Under the pieces are notes generated by a model. The model searched no databases, was not told the DNA's origin, and saw only the letters and a program-made list of their open reading frames with translations. From Chryseobacterium phocaeense (GTDB taxonomy: Bacteria > Bacteroidota > Bacteroidia > Flavobacteriales > Weeksellaceae), in NCBI RefSeq assembly GCF_900169075.1, contig NZ_LT827014.1, positions 682,001-746,000 of the forward strand: DNA of 64,000 nucleotides, in the 5' to 3' direction. The position numbers and the translations under genes were made by a program. Of the stretch, positions 1-9,085 are shown in pieces (the first letter of the stretch is position 1; the number at the start of each line of letters is the position of its first letter).

Positions 1-18
1 TTTCCATATGGAATGATT

Positions 19-624
19 TTATGATGGAAGTATTTTTAATTCTTTGTCGATCATGAATAGTATCCTGTCCAAAGCCAGATTCAGATATTTTTCGTCTTCT
101 GTGGTTTTAGCAAGCAGGATTCCGCCCTCTACCATCATGATGAATAATGATCCGTATTCGTCTGCATCTATCATAGGGTGTATCTCCCCATTTTCCTGCC
201 CCTCTTTAATGACGGATGCTATTTTTTTAATCCATCCTTCAAAAGATTTGATCACATGTTTTTTCAGACCTGGAAAAGTATCATCTGCTTCGGTGGCCGC
301 ATTCATTAAGGGGCAGCCTCCGTTTTCAAATACTGCTTTCCAGTTTTTGCGGTAAAAATTCACAAAGGCGTTTAATTTATCAATCGCGGTTGGAAATTCA
401 TCTCCTAAAGATCTTGCCATATTTTGGGAAAGTAGGCCGGAGTTGTATTTGTAAACCTCAAGTGCGACTTCGTCTTTGTTTCCGAAGTTTCCGTAGATAC
501 TTCCTTTCGTAAGGCCTGTAGCTTCTGTAATATCAGATAAAGACGTAGAGGTATAGCCTTTTGTATTGAATAAAGAGGCTGTTTTCTCAATGATAAATTG
601 TTTGGTCTTTTCTGCTTTTGACAT
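19..624 (-). CDS. TetR/AcrR family transcriptional repressor
   Basis: A 201-residue one-domain regulator. The N-terminal helix-turn-helix spans about residues 10-55, with the typical TetR stretch GLTKGSIYGNFGNKDEV. The C-terminal half is the helical ligand and dimer domain. Length is normal for the family. The start is placed at 624 because a -7 box and a perfect palindrome lie just upstream (645-678), which suggests that it represses itself. No partner gene is visible on the left because the window ends 18 bases after the stop, so the inducer and other targets are unknown. Family assignment is secure; the role is not. Confidence 0.92.
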   Translation of the reverse strand: MSKAEKTKQFIIEKTASLFNTKGYTSTSLSDITEATGLTKGSIYGNFGNKDEVALEVYKYNSGLLSQNMARSLGDEFPTAIDKLNAFVNFYRKNWKAVFENGGCPLMNAATEADDTFPGLKKHVIKSFEGWIKKIASVIKEGQENGEIHPMIDADEYGSLFIMMVEGGILLAKTTEDEKYLNLALDRILFMIDKELKILPS

Positions 625-644
625 TTAAGTGTTTAATTTTAATG

Positions 645-678
645 CAAATATACAAAAATATACCAATCGGTATATTTT
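645..678 (-). promoter_or_regulatory. TetR gene promoter with palindromic operator
   Basis: On the minus strand the Bacteroidota -7 motif TATATTTG (645-652) precedes the TetR start by about 20 bases. Directly upstream is a perfect 10-bp inverted repeat, AAAATATACC - AATC - GGTATATTTT (655-678). It has the ATACC/GGTAT core common in TetR-family operators. Bound repressor would block the promoter, so autoregulation is the simple reading. Confidence 0.7.
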
Positions 679-756
679 ATTTTGAAGTGATTTCCTGTAT
701 TCAGTATTTACAGCTATTCATGGATACTGCTCAAGGGGTATGTGTACTTCTATGCA

Positions 757-786
757 TAAAAAAAGACTGCTCTTTTGAGGCAGTCT
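757..786 (-). terminator. Terminator after small lipoprotein gene
   Basis: Read on the minus strand, a 7-bp stem (AGACTGC at 764-770 with GCAGTCT at 780-786) is followed by a run of T from 763 downward. It lies about 25 bases past the stop of the lipoprotein gene. Confidence 0.75.
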
Positions 787-811
787 CCGGTTTTCATGTT
801 AGTTGAAGTTT

Positions 812-1264
812 TTAAAGTGAATAGCTTTTAAAATAAGTTTCTCCACTGGAAATGATGATCGTTTTTTGATCTATAATAATGTCATTTGTTTTTATGGTGT
901 AAGTTACCGTATAAGGTGCTTTGCCAATATTATAAAAAGTAAAGCCTACGGAACCTCTAAAAAATGGAGAAACAGATTTTACAATAATATTACTTTTGCC
1001 ACCGTCCACATAATGATCATCTATAGATACATCACCTGCAATTTTTCTCCCATCCAATTTCCAGTCTACAATAGTTGTGTCATCCCTGCTTCCTTCAGCT
1101 CCAAAAATAAAATGGTCGCCAGCTGCCTTACTGAAAGTGTTGGAAACGGAAAAGGTGATTACCGAATTTTTGATATTCCGGGACTCATCCTTATCCTTCG
1201 CACAGGCACTGAGAGCAAAAGATATCATTGCCACAACAATTAACAGCATAAGTAAATGTGTCAT
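812..1264 (-). CDS. Small secreted lipoprotein, function unknown
   Basis: Not recognised beyond its export signal. The reading frame is open from 1408, but the start at 1264 is preferred. It gives a standard lipoprotein signal, about 150 residues in all, with a hydrophobic core and lipobox LSAC at Cys21. The upstream extension also overlaps the osmC terminator. The mature part alternates short beta-like segments and is rich in Ser, Thr, Ile and Val, so an immunoglobulin-like fold is plausible. It sits alone, followed by its own terminator. It is probably anchored to a periplasmic or outer membrane face. No function can be given. Confidence 0.6.
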   Translation of the reverse strand: MTHLLMLLIVVAMISFALSACAKDKDESRNIKNSVITFSVSNTFSKAAGDHFIFGAEGSRDDTTIVDWKLDGRKIAGDVSIDDHYVDGGKSNIIVKSVSPFFRGSVGFTFYNIGKAPYTVTYTIKTNDIIIDQKTIIISSGETYFKSYSL

Positions 1265-1409
1265 GACATTTGGTTTTCCAATTTTCACTAACAAAATTAT
1301 TTTAGAAAGTCTCTTAAGGCAATACCTAAACTTCGGTATTTTTTTCTCAATGTTTTTAGGGAAATTGCTGCTTTTGCGGATAGGAATTTTTGTATAATAT
1401 ACCATCAAT

Positions 1410-1440
1410 AAAAAAGACGGAAGTGTAATTTCCGTCTTTT
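1410..1440 (-). terminator. Terminator after osmC
   Basis: An 11-bp perfect stem, AAAAGACGGAA (1412-1422) with TTCCGTCTTTT (1430-1440). The minus-strand reading ends in a U run. It lies 30 bases beyond the osmC stop codon. Confidence 0.85.
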
Positions 1441-1470
1441 AGTCTGTGTAGGGTTTAAAAACCTTGCCTT

Positions 1471-1887
1471 TTATGCTAAAGTAGCATTTAAAGTGATTTC
1501 AAAATTGAAAGCAGCGCTTACAGGGCATCCTTCCTCTGCTATTTTAGCATATTTCTGGAAATCTTCTTCTGAAATTCCCGGAACTTTTGCTGTTAAAGTC
1601 AGTTCAGATTTTGTAATTTTCCCAATGTTTGGGTCCAGTGTGATTACAGATGTTGTTTTAAGCTCTTCAGGGGTAAATCCTGCCTGGGAAAGCTCTGCGC
1701 TTAGCTTCATCGTGAAACACCCCGCATGTGCAGCGGCAAGCAATTCCTCCGGGTTGGTTCCCACACCGTCTGCAAAACGGCTGTTGAAAGAATACCGGGT
1801 TTCATTTAAAGTTGTGCTTTGAGTGGTTAAATGTCCTTTACCTTCTTTGATGTTACCGTTCCAAACGGCTGTTGCGTTACGTCTCAT
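1471..1887 (-). CDS. osmC: OsmC/Ohr family peroxidase
   Basis: A 138-residue OsmC-fold protein that reduces organic hydroperoxides with two catalytic cysteines. Both are present in their usual settings: Cys57 in HAGCF and Cys121 in EEGCPVS. The NPEEL motif before the first Cys is also typical, and length matches the family. The gene has its own -7 box (1931-1938) and terminator, and lies 87 bases downstream of an AraC-family regulator on the same strand, a likely though unproven regulator. Lack of an Ohr-specific hallmark leaves the OsmC/Ohr subclass open. Confidence 0.92.
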   Translation of the reverse strand: MRRNATAVWNGNIKEGKGHLTTQSTTLNETRYSFNSRFADGVGTNPEELLAAAHAGCFTMKLSAELSQAGFTPEELKTTSVITLDPNIGKITKSELTLTAKVPGISEEDFQKYAKIAEEGCPVSAAFNFEITLNATLA

Positions 1888-1930
1888 AATGTTTGTATTT
1901 GTTTTTTAATATTGTTTGATTTTGATGGTA

Positions 1931-1961
1931 CAAAGATAGGTCTGTAGAAAAGCAGATTCAA
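1931..1961 (-). promoter_or_regulatory. osmC promoter
   Basis: On the minus strand the -7 box TATCTTTG (1931-1938) is preceded 20 nt upstream by TTG (complement of 1959-1961). This fits the Bacteroidota consensus TTTG-N19-20-TAnnTTTG apart from one base in the -33 element. The ATG lies about 44 bases downstream. Confidence 0.65.
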
Positions 1962-1974
1962 TAGATAAAAAGGC

Positions 1975-2841
1975 TTAAATATTGTACTTTTTTCCCGATG
2001 AGTAATTTTTTTTAAAATTCGAAGGAGTGCTTCCTGTTTTATTGGTGAAAAGCCGGTTGAAATAGGCCGGATCTTCGTAGCCAAGGTCATAGGCGATCTC
2101 CTTGACCGGTTTATCCGTATAAAAAAGGAGCCGTTTGGCTTCCAGTAAAATCCTGTTGATAATAAGTTGGTTGGGAGATTCCAGATTCAGGCTTTTAAAT
2201 TTATGGGTTAAAGTTTTCGGAGCCAGGTGAAGGAGTTCTGCATATTCCGCAACATTATGTTTTTTTCTGAAATGAATTTCCAGGTACCGGCTGAAATCCC
2301 TGAAAACATCAAGCTCGCTGCCGGGTATTTTGATGATGCCATTGCTGAGGTGCTGTTTCTTCCAGTTCCTAGTGGCCCGTATGATGATCTGTTTTACGTA
2401 GGTCCTCATCATTTCCTCGGCAGAAGAATCTTTCCATACCAGTTCATCTTTGATGTGATGGAATAAATTTTTGATCTCGGAAGTTTCCAGATCATCTAGT
2501 TCTACAAAAGGTATTTCAAACACATTGTGAAAGAGGAGTCCGTCACAGGCCACTTCCTTGTCATGGATCTGAATACAGTAAAAATCGCGGTTGTAATACA
2601 GCAGCATAGATTCTTCTTTTCCTTTTTCTATTTTCAGATGCTGGCTGGTGAGAAAGAACAGGGAAGGTCTGGAAACTTTATAATGATTAAAATCTATGGT
2701 AAGTTCATAGCCTTCCGAAATGAAAAGGATTTTAATATCATACCTGAATTGGGTTCCGTTGACTGTTTCCAGGTTTTCCTCGGAGAATATTTCAAGCCCC
2801 AGTTTTTTATAATGATCTTCAAAAATAAGCTGCTCCGGCAT
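1975..2841 (-). CDS. AraC family transcriptional regulator
   Basis: 288 residues. The C-terminal third (about residues 190-285) is the double helix-turn-helix AraC domain, with the second-helix pattern VKEIAYDLGYEDPAYFNRLF. The N-terminal 180 residues resemble the cupin-like ligand domain of the family but carry no clear metal-binding histidines. It lies 87 bases upstream of osmC on the same strand and is transcribed away from a second AraC gene at 3084. Control of osmC is inferred from position only. The effector is unknown. Confidence 0.9.
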   Translation of the reverse strand: MPEQLIFEDHYKKLGLEIFSEENLETVNGTQFRYDIKILFISEGYELTIDFNHYKVSRPSLFFLTSQHLKIEKGKEESMLLYYNRDFYCIQIHDKEVACDGLLFHNVFEIPFVELDDLETSEIKNLFHHIKDELVWKDSSAEEMMRTYVKQIIIRATRNWKKQHLSNGIIKIPGSELDVFRDFSRYLEIHFRKKHNVAEYAELLHLAPKTLTHKFKSLNLESPNQLIINRILLEAKRLLFYTDKPVKEIAYDLGYEDPAYFNRLFTNKTGSTPSNFKKNYSSGKKYNI

Positions 2842-3083
2842 ACAATTACTTTAGTTGAAAGATACAAAAAAGATGGTTTTATCCATTAATCAATAAAATA
2901 GATTTATAAAAAAGTTAGTTTTTATAGGATAAATAAGATTTTCATTGCCTTATTTTGCTTTTTGATTTCATTCTTTTAACGAAATCAGAGAAAAAATAAA
3001 AATTATATATTAGTAGATTGGTTTTTATTAATTGTATAAAACGTTTTATATTGAATTATAACTTTAATTTCTTCAAAGAGTAG

Positions 3084-3962
3084 ATGAGCAAGCTAGAAAA
3101 TATTTTGAGAGAAATAACACCGCTATCTCCTGAGGACAGTTTTCTTGTATTTGACAGAATCAAGACATCTTTTGATTTTCCATACCATTATCATCCGGAA
3201 GTCGAGATCAATTTTATCATTAAAGGCAAGGGCTACCGCAGATTAATCGGAGACCATACAGGAGAAATCGGCGATATTGAGCTGGTTTTGGTGGGACCTA
3301 ATCTTCCACACTGCTGGGCCAACCATAAATGCAAGACTAAAAAGACACATGAGATCACCGTGCAGTTTAATCAGGATTTTTTTAAGCAGTCTATGATGGA
3401 TAAAAATATCCTGAAGCCGATCAGTAATCTGATGAAAGACTCGATCCGGGGAATTTTATTTTCGCAGGAGACCGCTGAAAAACTAAAGGATTCTTTTCTC
3501 AACTTATCCAAAATGAACAGTTTTGAATCGTTCATTGAGATCATGAAAATCCTTAATGAACTGGCTATAGCAGAAGACAAAACCCTTTTATCATCATACA
3601 GCATAGAGCTCGAAACCTTTGCAGATAATGACAAAATGAAGATTGTACATGATTTTGTCCATAAAAACTTTGAAAGCAAAATTACCCTTCATGATGCCGC
3701 TTCACTGATCAATATGAGCAGTGTAACCTTCAACAGGTTTATCAAGAAAAGAACGGGAAAAACTTTTGTAAATTATCTGAACGAAATCAGGATTAGCTAT
3801 GCTGCCAGATGGCTCATGGAAAAGAACCTGACTGTTTTTGAAACAGCTTTTGAAGCCGGATTTAATAATATTGCGAACTTCAATAAGGTGTTTAAATCCA
3901 TCAAAAAGACGACCCCCACTGAATTTAAAGAGCTTTTTAAAGGAGTGAAAAAAATCGAGTGA
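3084..3962 (+). CDS. AraC regulator with N-terminal cupin sensor
   Basis: 292 residues. The N-terminal half is a cupin domain with HYHPEVEIN (about residues 37-45), the pattern found in sugar-sensing AraC proteins. The C-terminal 100 residues hold the two helix-turn-helix units. It precedes the N-glycan locus in the same orientation, separated by a terminator and a 400-bp non-coding leader. Neither an HTCS nor an ECF sigma/anti-sigma pair, the usual regulators of such loci, is present in the window. This gene is therefore the best candidate regulator of the locus. That role is an inference from position and domain type. Confidence 0.9.
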   Translation: MSKLENILREITPLSPEDSFLVFDRIKTSFDFPYHYHPEVEINFIIKGKGYRRLIGDHTGEIGDIELVLVGPNLPHCWANHKCKTKKTHEITVQFNQDFFKQSMMDKNILKPISNLMKDSIRGILFSQETAEKLKDSFLNLSKMNSFESFIEIMKILNELAIAEDKTLLSSYSIELETFADNDKMKIVHDFVHKNFESKITLHDAASLINMSSVTFNRFIKKRTGKTFVNYLNEIRISYAARWLMEKNLTVFETAFEAGFNNIANFNKVFKSIKKTTPTEFKELFKGVKKIE

Positions 3963-3995
3963 TATTTTAGCATAAGTAAATGCATGCACATAAAG

Positions 3996-4023
3996 ATCCG
4001 GATCATTGTATCCGGATTTTTTT
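3996..4023 (+). terminator. Terminator after cupin-AraC gene
   Basis: Two copies of the self-complementary word ATCCGGAT (3996-4003 and 4010-4017) form an 8-bp stem with a 6-nt loop, followed by seven T. Confidence 0.85.
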
Positions 4024-4210
4024 GATTCGCGTCAGATCAATTTTGATCATGAAATGTTAAAAAAGCACCATGTTTTACCCATTGGGTTTAAAAGCTTGAA
4101 TCCGGGTACTGGTCTGCAAATCAGTGTATAATCACGGTATTGTGAAAATGACTGAAAAAATAATATCGTTTTATGATAAAATAACATTATATCTGACTGT
4201 TAACAAAATT

Positions 4211-4218
4211 TAGATTTG
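4211..4218 (+). promoter_or_regulatory. Candidate promoter of the N-glycan locus
   Basis: TAGATTTG matches the TAnnTTTG -7 consensus. No good TTTG lies at the expected distance upstream, so the site is weak and may depend on an activator such as the upstream AraC protein. Confidence 0.35.
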
Positions 4219-4361
4219 CTAATATGAATTAAATCTTAACAAAACTTTAATTATTTGATGCAAATATTGCAGAAAAACGAAGATAAATCTCTTTTTAAAA
4301 TCTAAACAATATTTAAAGTGATGTAATTGATTCTCAAACAAATCTTAATAAAACTAACCTT

Positions 4362-7259
4362 ATGAGAAAAACTGTTATACCGGTTTTATTAGCTATTTCT
4401 TTATCTGCCTACGCACAGGAAACAAAAAAGGCAGATACTGCTAAAACAACCAAAATAGAAGAGGTGGTTGTTACTTCTTTGGGAATAAAAAGGCAGGCGC
4501 GGTCTCTAACGTATTCGAGTCAGCAAATCGGTGGAGATGAGCTTACAGAAGTAAAAACACCCAATCTTTTGAATTCAATCAACGGAAAGGTTTCCAACGT
4601 ACAGATCAATAAGACCAATGGTGGGGTTGGTGGATCGGTGAGGGTTGTTATGAGGGGGGATAAATCTACAAGAAACAGCCAGCCGTTGTATGTAATTGAT
4701 GGTATTCCCATTATTAATAACACGAAAGGGCCAAATGTTGATTTTTTTGCATCGATGCCTGATACAGGAGATGTATTGAGTTCTATTAATCCGGAAGATA
4801 TTGAAAGTATTAATTTCTTAAAAGGAGCTTCAGCTGCGGCTCTGTATGGTGGTGCTGGAGGAAATGGTGCTGTATTAATTGTAACCAAAAAAGGAAAAGC
4901 AGGCAGAAGTAGAATATCTTATAACACAAGTTTAACTCTTGATAAGGCCTACAGTCTTCCTGAGTTGCAGCACAGCTATCTGCAGAGCATTCCTTATGAT
5001 CCTGCAAATGGGCAGACAGGTTCTCAACAAAGCTGGGGGGAGAAGGGAGCGTCAAAAGACTATCTTAAAGATTTCCTGCAAACGGGAGCTACATGGGTTA
5101 ACAATGTTTCATTTCAATCAGGAAATGATAGATCCAACAATTTCTTCTCTATAGGAAATACAACTAATAAAGGAATTATCCCGACATCAGTATTTGACCA
5201 GTATAATATTAACTTCAGGAATTCAAGTAAGTTTCTGGATGATAAGCTCACCTTAGATGCCAATTTTATGGGATCTTTGCAAAACGGTAAAAATAGGTTG
5301 ACTCCAGGTTCCTACTATTCTCCATTGGTAAATCTATATTGGTTACCGAGAGGTATTGATTTTGATCAATTTAGCGGTTCAAATTATTCTTATTTAAATA
5401 GCAACAGACTGCTTCCTGCTCAAAACTGGTGGGCAATAAAACCGGACGGAAGTTTTAGTGTGGAATCTCAAAATCCATATTGGATTCTCAATCAAAACCC
5501 GGTTACAACAAAGAATAAAAACCTTTACAGTGCTGCTACGCTAAGCTACCAACTTAATCCGTGGCTGTCTGCACGAGTAAGAGGAAATTACAGTTATACT
5601 ACCTCAGATAGTCAGCGTAATGTCGCGGTATATTCTCTACCAGTGTTATTAGGTGGAAATGATAATGGTAAACTTTACAAAGATGTTGTGGAGACTTCAT
5701 CTACATATGGTGATGCATTGTTAATAGGAAGTCCAAAAATCACAGATGATATTTCCCTGGATTTTACAGTAGGTGGAAGTATTAATACGCAAAGATACAC
5801 TTCAAGCAGTATTGAAAATAATCTTTTGGTGATCCCTAATTTATTTACACAAAACAATTTGCAGTGGCCTGGTCAGAATGGAAATGGTATTAGCTATTTA
5901 CAATACAGCACAAAAAAACAGGTACAATCTGTTTTTGCAAGTGCCAATATCGGATATAAAAAATTCCTATACCTTGATGTGACATTTCGAAACGATTGGG
6001 ATTCCAGTTTAGCTAGTGCCAGTCAAAAATCATTTGACTATGAATCAGTGGGTGTGAATGCTATCATATCGGAAATTTTTAATCTTCCGAAGTCTATTAA
6101 TTTCTGGAAAATAAGAGGATCCTATGCAAAAGTAGGATTAGGTTTACCTCCCGCCTTTTTAACAGGCTCACAAGTCTATCAGGTGAATGCTGGTACTGTA
6201 ATAAACCCTGCTTCCTCTCCTGTGACTAATCCTGCCTTTTCTGATCTTTTTCCTAAACCGGAACTTAATGAAACTTTTGAAGCAGGTACAGAGCTAAGGC
6301 TTTTCGATAATCGTTTAACTTTTGATTTCACCTATTATAACTCAATTGTATCAAACCAGTTGCTCCAGGCTATTGAAATCTCTTCAAATTTAGGATTTGG
6401 AACAGGAAGATTTGATATAAATGCAGGTAAGATTCAGAATAAAGGTTTTGAATCCAGCCTATCCTACAAAATATTCGGTGGTGAAAAATTTGGATGGACA
6501 ACAACAGTTAATGCATCTGCAAATAAAAATATTATTAAAGAGTTATTCCCTTCCAGCTTAAAGTTGTCGGATGACAAAACCTTTGTATTAGCAGGTGGTG
6601 GATATAACAGGTTAAAAGTAGGAGGTTCGTTTGGTGATATTTACGGATCAGTATTCAAAAGAGATGGTGAAGGTAGAATCATTGTGGATGCAGATGGCGT
6701 TCCGTTAAGAGATGAAAACCAGGTACAATACCTTGGGAATCCGAATCCTAAATTTATTCTTGGGTTTAACAACTCATTCAATATAGGGAAATTGGGAATC
6801 AGCTTCCTTATTGACGGTAAGTTTGGAGGGAAAGTTTTGGGTTATACACAGGCTAAAAATGATCAGTTTGGGGTAAGCCAGGCTACGGCAGATGCCCGTG
6901 ATAATGGAGGAGTAAGCATCCCAAATGCGGTATATGAAAATGGAACCCCTTATACAGGGCTAACTGATGCTGAAAAATACTATTCAAAAGTGTCTGGATC
7001 TATTGATGAACCATATATGTACAAAGCTACAGCAGTACGTTTAAGGCAGGCATCAATTTCATATACGTTTGACATCCGTTCAAAATATATGGAAAATGCT
7101 ACAGTAAGTTTGATTGGAAGCAATTTGTTCTTCCTCTACAAAGATGCTCCATTTGATCCTGAACAAGTATCCGGAGTTAATCCCGGAGGTGTAGGGATCG
7201 ATATGTTTGGAATGCCAATTACCAGATCAATTGGTCTATCATTAAAAGCTAACTTCTAA
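4362..7259 (+). CDS. SusC/RagA-type TonB-dependent glycan receptor
   Basis: 965 residues. A Sec signal peptide ends near residue 18 (LSAYA-QE). A TonB-box-like EEVVVTSLG follows directly, then the SusC plug with the conserved YVIDGIPI and GASAAALYGGAGGNGAVLIVTKKG stretches in pieces (about residues 105-175), then the 22-strand barrel ending in aromatic-rich KANF. The usual N-terminal carboxypeptidase-like beta domain is missing. The signal peptide shows that this is the genuine start, not a truncation. It imports oligosaccharides across the outer membrane with its SusD partner, encoded 10 bases downstream. The substrate is inferred from the neighbouring glycosidases: N-glycans released by the GH18 enzymes. 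Confidence 0.95.
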   Translation: MRKTVIPVLLAISLSAYAQETKKADTAKTTKIEEVVVTSLGIKRQARSLTYSSQQIGGDELTEVKTPNLLNSINGKVSNVQINKTNGGVGGSVRVVMRGDKSTRNSQPLYVIDGIPIINNTKGPNVDFFASMPDTGDVLSSINPEDIESINFLKGASAAALYGGAGGNGAVLIVTKKGKAGRSRISYNTSLTLDKAYSLPELQHSYLQSIPYDPANGQTGSQQSWGEKGASKDYLKDFLQTGATWVNNVSFQSGNDRSNNFFSIGNTTNKGIIPTSVFDQYNINFRNSSKFLDDKLTLDANFMGSLQNGKNRLTPGSYYSPLVNLYWLPRGIDFDQFSGSNYSYLNSNRLLPAQNWWAIKPDGSFSVESQNPYWILNQNPVTTKNKNLYSAATLSYQLNPWLSARVRGNYSYTTSDSQRNVAVYSLPVLLGGNDNGKLYKDVVETSSTYGDALLIGSPKITDDISLDFTVGGSINTQRYTSSSIENNLLVIPNLFTQNNLQWPGQNGNGISYLQYSTKKQVQSVFASANIGYKKFLYLDVTFRNDWDSSLASASQKSFDYESVGVNAIISEIFNLPKSINFWKIRGSYAKVGLGLPPAFLTGSQVYQVNAGTVINPASSPVTNPAFSDLFPKPELNETFEAGTELRLFDNRLTFDFTYYNSIVSNQLLQAIEISSNLGFGTGRFDINAGKIQNKGFESSLSYKIFGGEKFGWTTTVNASANKNIIKELFPSSLKLSDDKTFVLAGGGYNRLKVGGSFGDIYGSVFKRDGEGRIIVDADGVPLRDENQVQYLGNPNPKFILGFNNSFNIGKLGISFLIDGKFGGKVLGYTQAKNDQFGVSQATADARDNGGVSIPNAVYENGTPYTGLTDAEKYYSKVSGSIDEPYMYKATAVRLRQASISYTFDIRSKYMENATVSLIGSNLFFLYKDAPFDPEQVSGVNPGGVGIDMFGMPITRSIGLSLKANF

Positions 7260-7269
7260 TTTTAACAAA

Positions 7270-8895
7270 ATGAAAATATCTCGTATTAAAATAATATCAT
7301 TCAGTGCGCTTATGCTGTTTTCTGCGTTAAGCTGTACGAGTGAATTTGATAAATATAATCAGGAATACATCGGAGGACCTGAAAATTTTAATGCCGATTT
7401 TACTCAAATCGTAAATCCTTTAAAATTGATGCAGAGAAATCAGCAAAGCTCTACCAACTGGATCTATCAGCTGCAAACCAACCTTAATGCAGATATGTTC
7501 AGTGGTTTATTCAGTACAGCTACACCTTATAACGGAGGAAGAAATAATACAACTTATTTCATGATGGATGGCTGGAATGAGAGAGTTATGATGACACAGC
7601 TGGAAGATGTTTTTGATAAATCAAAAGCTATTAATACTGTGATACAAAAAAACTATCCTGGTATTGACTTCAAGGCATCACTTGCTCTGACTAAAATTCT
7701 TAAAGTAATTTCTGCCAGTAAAGTGTCAGATGCCCATGGCCCGATTATTTACAGTAAGTTTGAAACTCCTAATTCTGCAGGGATTACTGATTTTGATTCA
7801 CAGCAGGAAGCGTATAACAACTTTATCACAGATTTAACTTCAGCCATATCAGATTTACAGCAAACGCCTGGTACAGAAGATAAAGCGGTTATCACTAAGT
7901 CAGACCTTATGTATGGAGGAAACCTTGTAAATTGGGCAAAACTGGCTAATTCTTTAAAGTTAAGATTTGCTATGAGAATCAGTTATGCTGATCCTGCTAA
8001 ATCAAGACTGTATGCAGAACAGGCTTTGGCCTCTCCGGTAGGGTTTATTGATGAAAACTCTTCAAATGCTCTAATTAATTATGGAGGAGCATCTCCTCTC
8101 AGCGATATTATCTATTCCTGGGGTGATTGCAAGATCGGAGCTCCGTTAATGTCTTATATGAATGGGTTTAATGACCCTAGAAGATCTGCTTATGCTAAAC
8201 CCGCTACCGATCCTACTGTAGCCGGGCAATACATTGGAATAAGACAAGGGGTTGATATGGGAGGAAGTAAGGACCGTTATGGAGACTTTTCCCAGCCAAT
8301 TGCAGCATCTGCTACCGGAGACTATTTTTCCAACAGTAACGGTAAAAATAAAGTATTTACTGCCGCAGAAATTTGGTTCTTAAAAGCCGAAGCGGCTATC
8401 AGGGGTTACGCCGGAGCGGGTGATGCAGGAACAAACTATAACAAAGGGATTGAAATGTCATTTGCAGAATGGGGGAAAAGTGCTTCCTATGCTACGTATA
8501 TTGCAGATGCTACTTCAAAAGAAGCACCATATATTGATACTAAAAATGCATCAAACAGCATTCTCGCAGGAAGCCCGATGCTAAGTACCATTACCATTAA
8601 GTGGAACGATGGTGATACCTTCGAAAGAAAACTAGAAAGAATCATGACCCAGAAATGGATCGCTATCTATCCTGACGGTGCAGAGGCCTGGGCAGAACAG
8701 AGAAGAACCGGATATCCGGTTATTTTCAAAAATGTCCTGAATGACAGCCAGGGAACCATCAGTACTGATGCTATGATCAGAAGAATACCTATCCCAACCA
8801 AGTATAGAAATAATACCCTCAACTATGCACAGGCTCTGCAATACCTTGGAGGTCCTGATACAGGAGGCACTAAACTGTGGTGGGATAAAAAATAA
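7270..8895 (+). CDS. SusD/RagB-family glycan-binding lipoprotein
   Basis: 541 residues with a lipoprotein signal (Cys at about residue 18 in ALSCTSEF), anchored on the outer-membrane surface as the lid of the SusC channel. The C-terminal region with MTQKWIAIYPDGAEAWAEQRRTG in pieces is typical of the SusD-like_2 group. The tandem placement directly after susC is the usual pair order. It binds the glycan before import; specificity cannot be read from the sequence. A 190-bp gap with a MITE-like repeat separates it from the next gene. Confidence 0.93.
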   Translation: MKISRIKIISFSALMLFSALSCTSEFDKYNQEYIGGPENFNADFTQIVNPLKLMQRNQQSSTNWIYQLQTNLNADMFSGLFSTATPYNGGRNNTTYFMMDGWNERVMMTQLEDVFDKSKAINTVIQKNYPGIDFKASLALTKILKVISASKVSDAHGPIIYSKFETPNSAGITDFDSQQEAYNNFITDLTSAISDLQQTPGTEDKAVITKSDLMYGGNLVNWAKLANSLKLRFAMRISYADPAKSRLYAEQALASPVGFIDENSSNALINYGGASPLSDIIYSWGDCKIGAPLMSYMNGFNDPRRSAYAKPATDPTVAGQYIGIRQGVDMGGSKDRYGDFSQPIAASATGDYFSNSNGKNKVFTAAEIWFLKAEAAIRGYAGAGDAGTNYNKGIEMSFAEWGKSASYATYIADATSKEAPYIDTKNASNSILAGSPMLSTITIKWNDGDTFERKLERIMTQKWIAIYPDGAEAWAEQRRTGYPVIFKNVLNDSQGTISTDAMIRRIPIPTKYRNNTLNYAQALQYLGGPDTGGTKLWWDKK

Positions 8896-8923
8896 TAAGG
8901 GGTAAGCAGAACAATTAAAAGAT

Positions 8924-9064
8924 AAAGAGGCCATCTCAAAAGTTAGATTTAATTTGGTTTTTTTTCATTCCGGCGGAGAAATCTCAGATACACGTTAGTT
9001 TTAGGATTCTTCAATTTTAGTTTCGTTTCAATTTGGGAATGATGCTTTTGGGTGGCCCTCTTTT
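8924..9064. mobile_element. MITE-like or IS-remnant element, about 140 bp
   Basis: The ends form an imperfect terminal inverted repeat: AAAGAGGCCATCTCAAAAG (8924-8942) against the complement of CTTTTGGGTGGCCCTCTTT (9045-9063). The pattern GAGGC..TCTCAAAAG is like the tips of several flavobacterial insertion sequences. The interior is AT-rich and holds no open frame. It lies between susD and the MFS gene, where it could separate or supply transcription signals. No target-site duplication could be defined. Confidence 0.5.
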
Positions 9065-9085
9065 CTTTAGTATTTTAGTTTGAAT

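Larger units (their letters stand above)
3963..4361. other. Non-coding leader between AraC gene and susC
   Basis: No gene seen. It holds the AraC terminator (3996-4023), an AT-rich stretch with a possible -7 box TAGATTTG (4211-4218), and three loose copies of the word CTTAAnAAAA near 4200, 4235 and 4344, the last within 20 bases of the susC start. If 4211 is the promoter, susC has a 5' leader of about 140 nt, long enough for post-transcriptional control. Confidence 0.5.

Noticed and set aside
4362..7259. SusC considered N-terminally truncated because the carboxypeptidase-like domain is missing
   Set aside because: A good signal peptide is directly followed by the TonB-box region and plug, so this is a natural short form.
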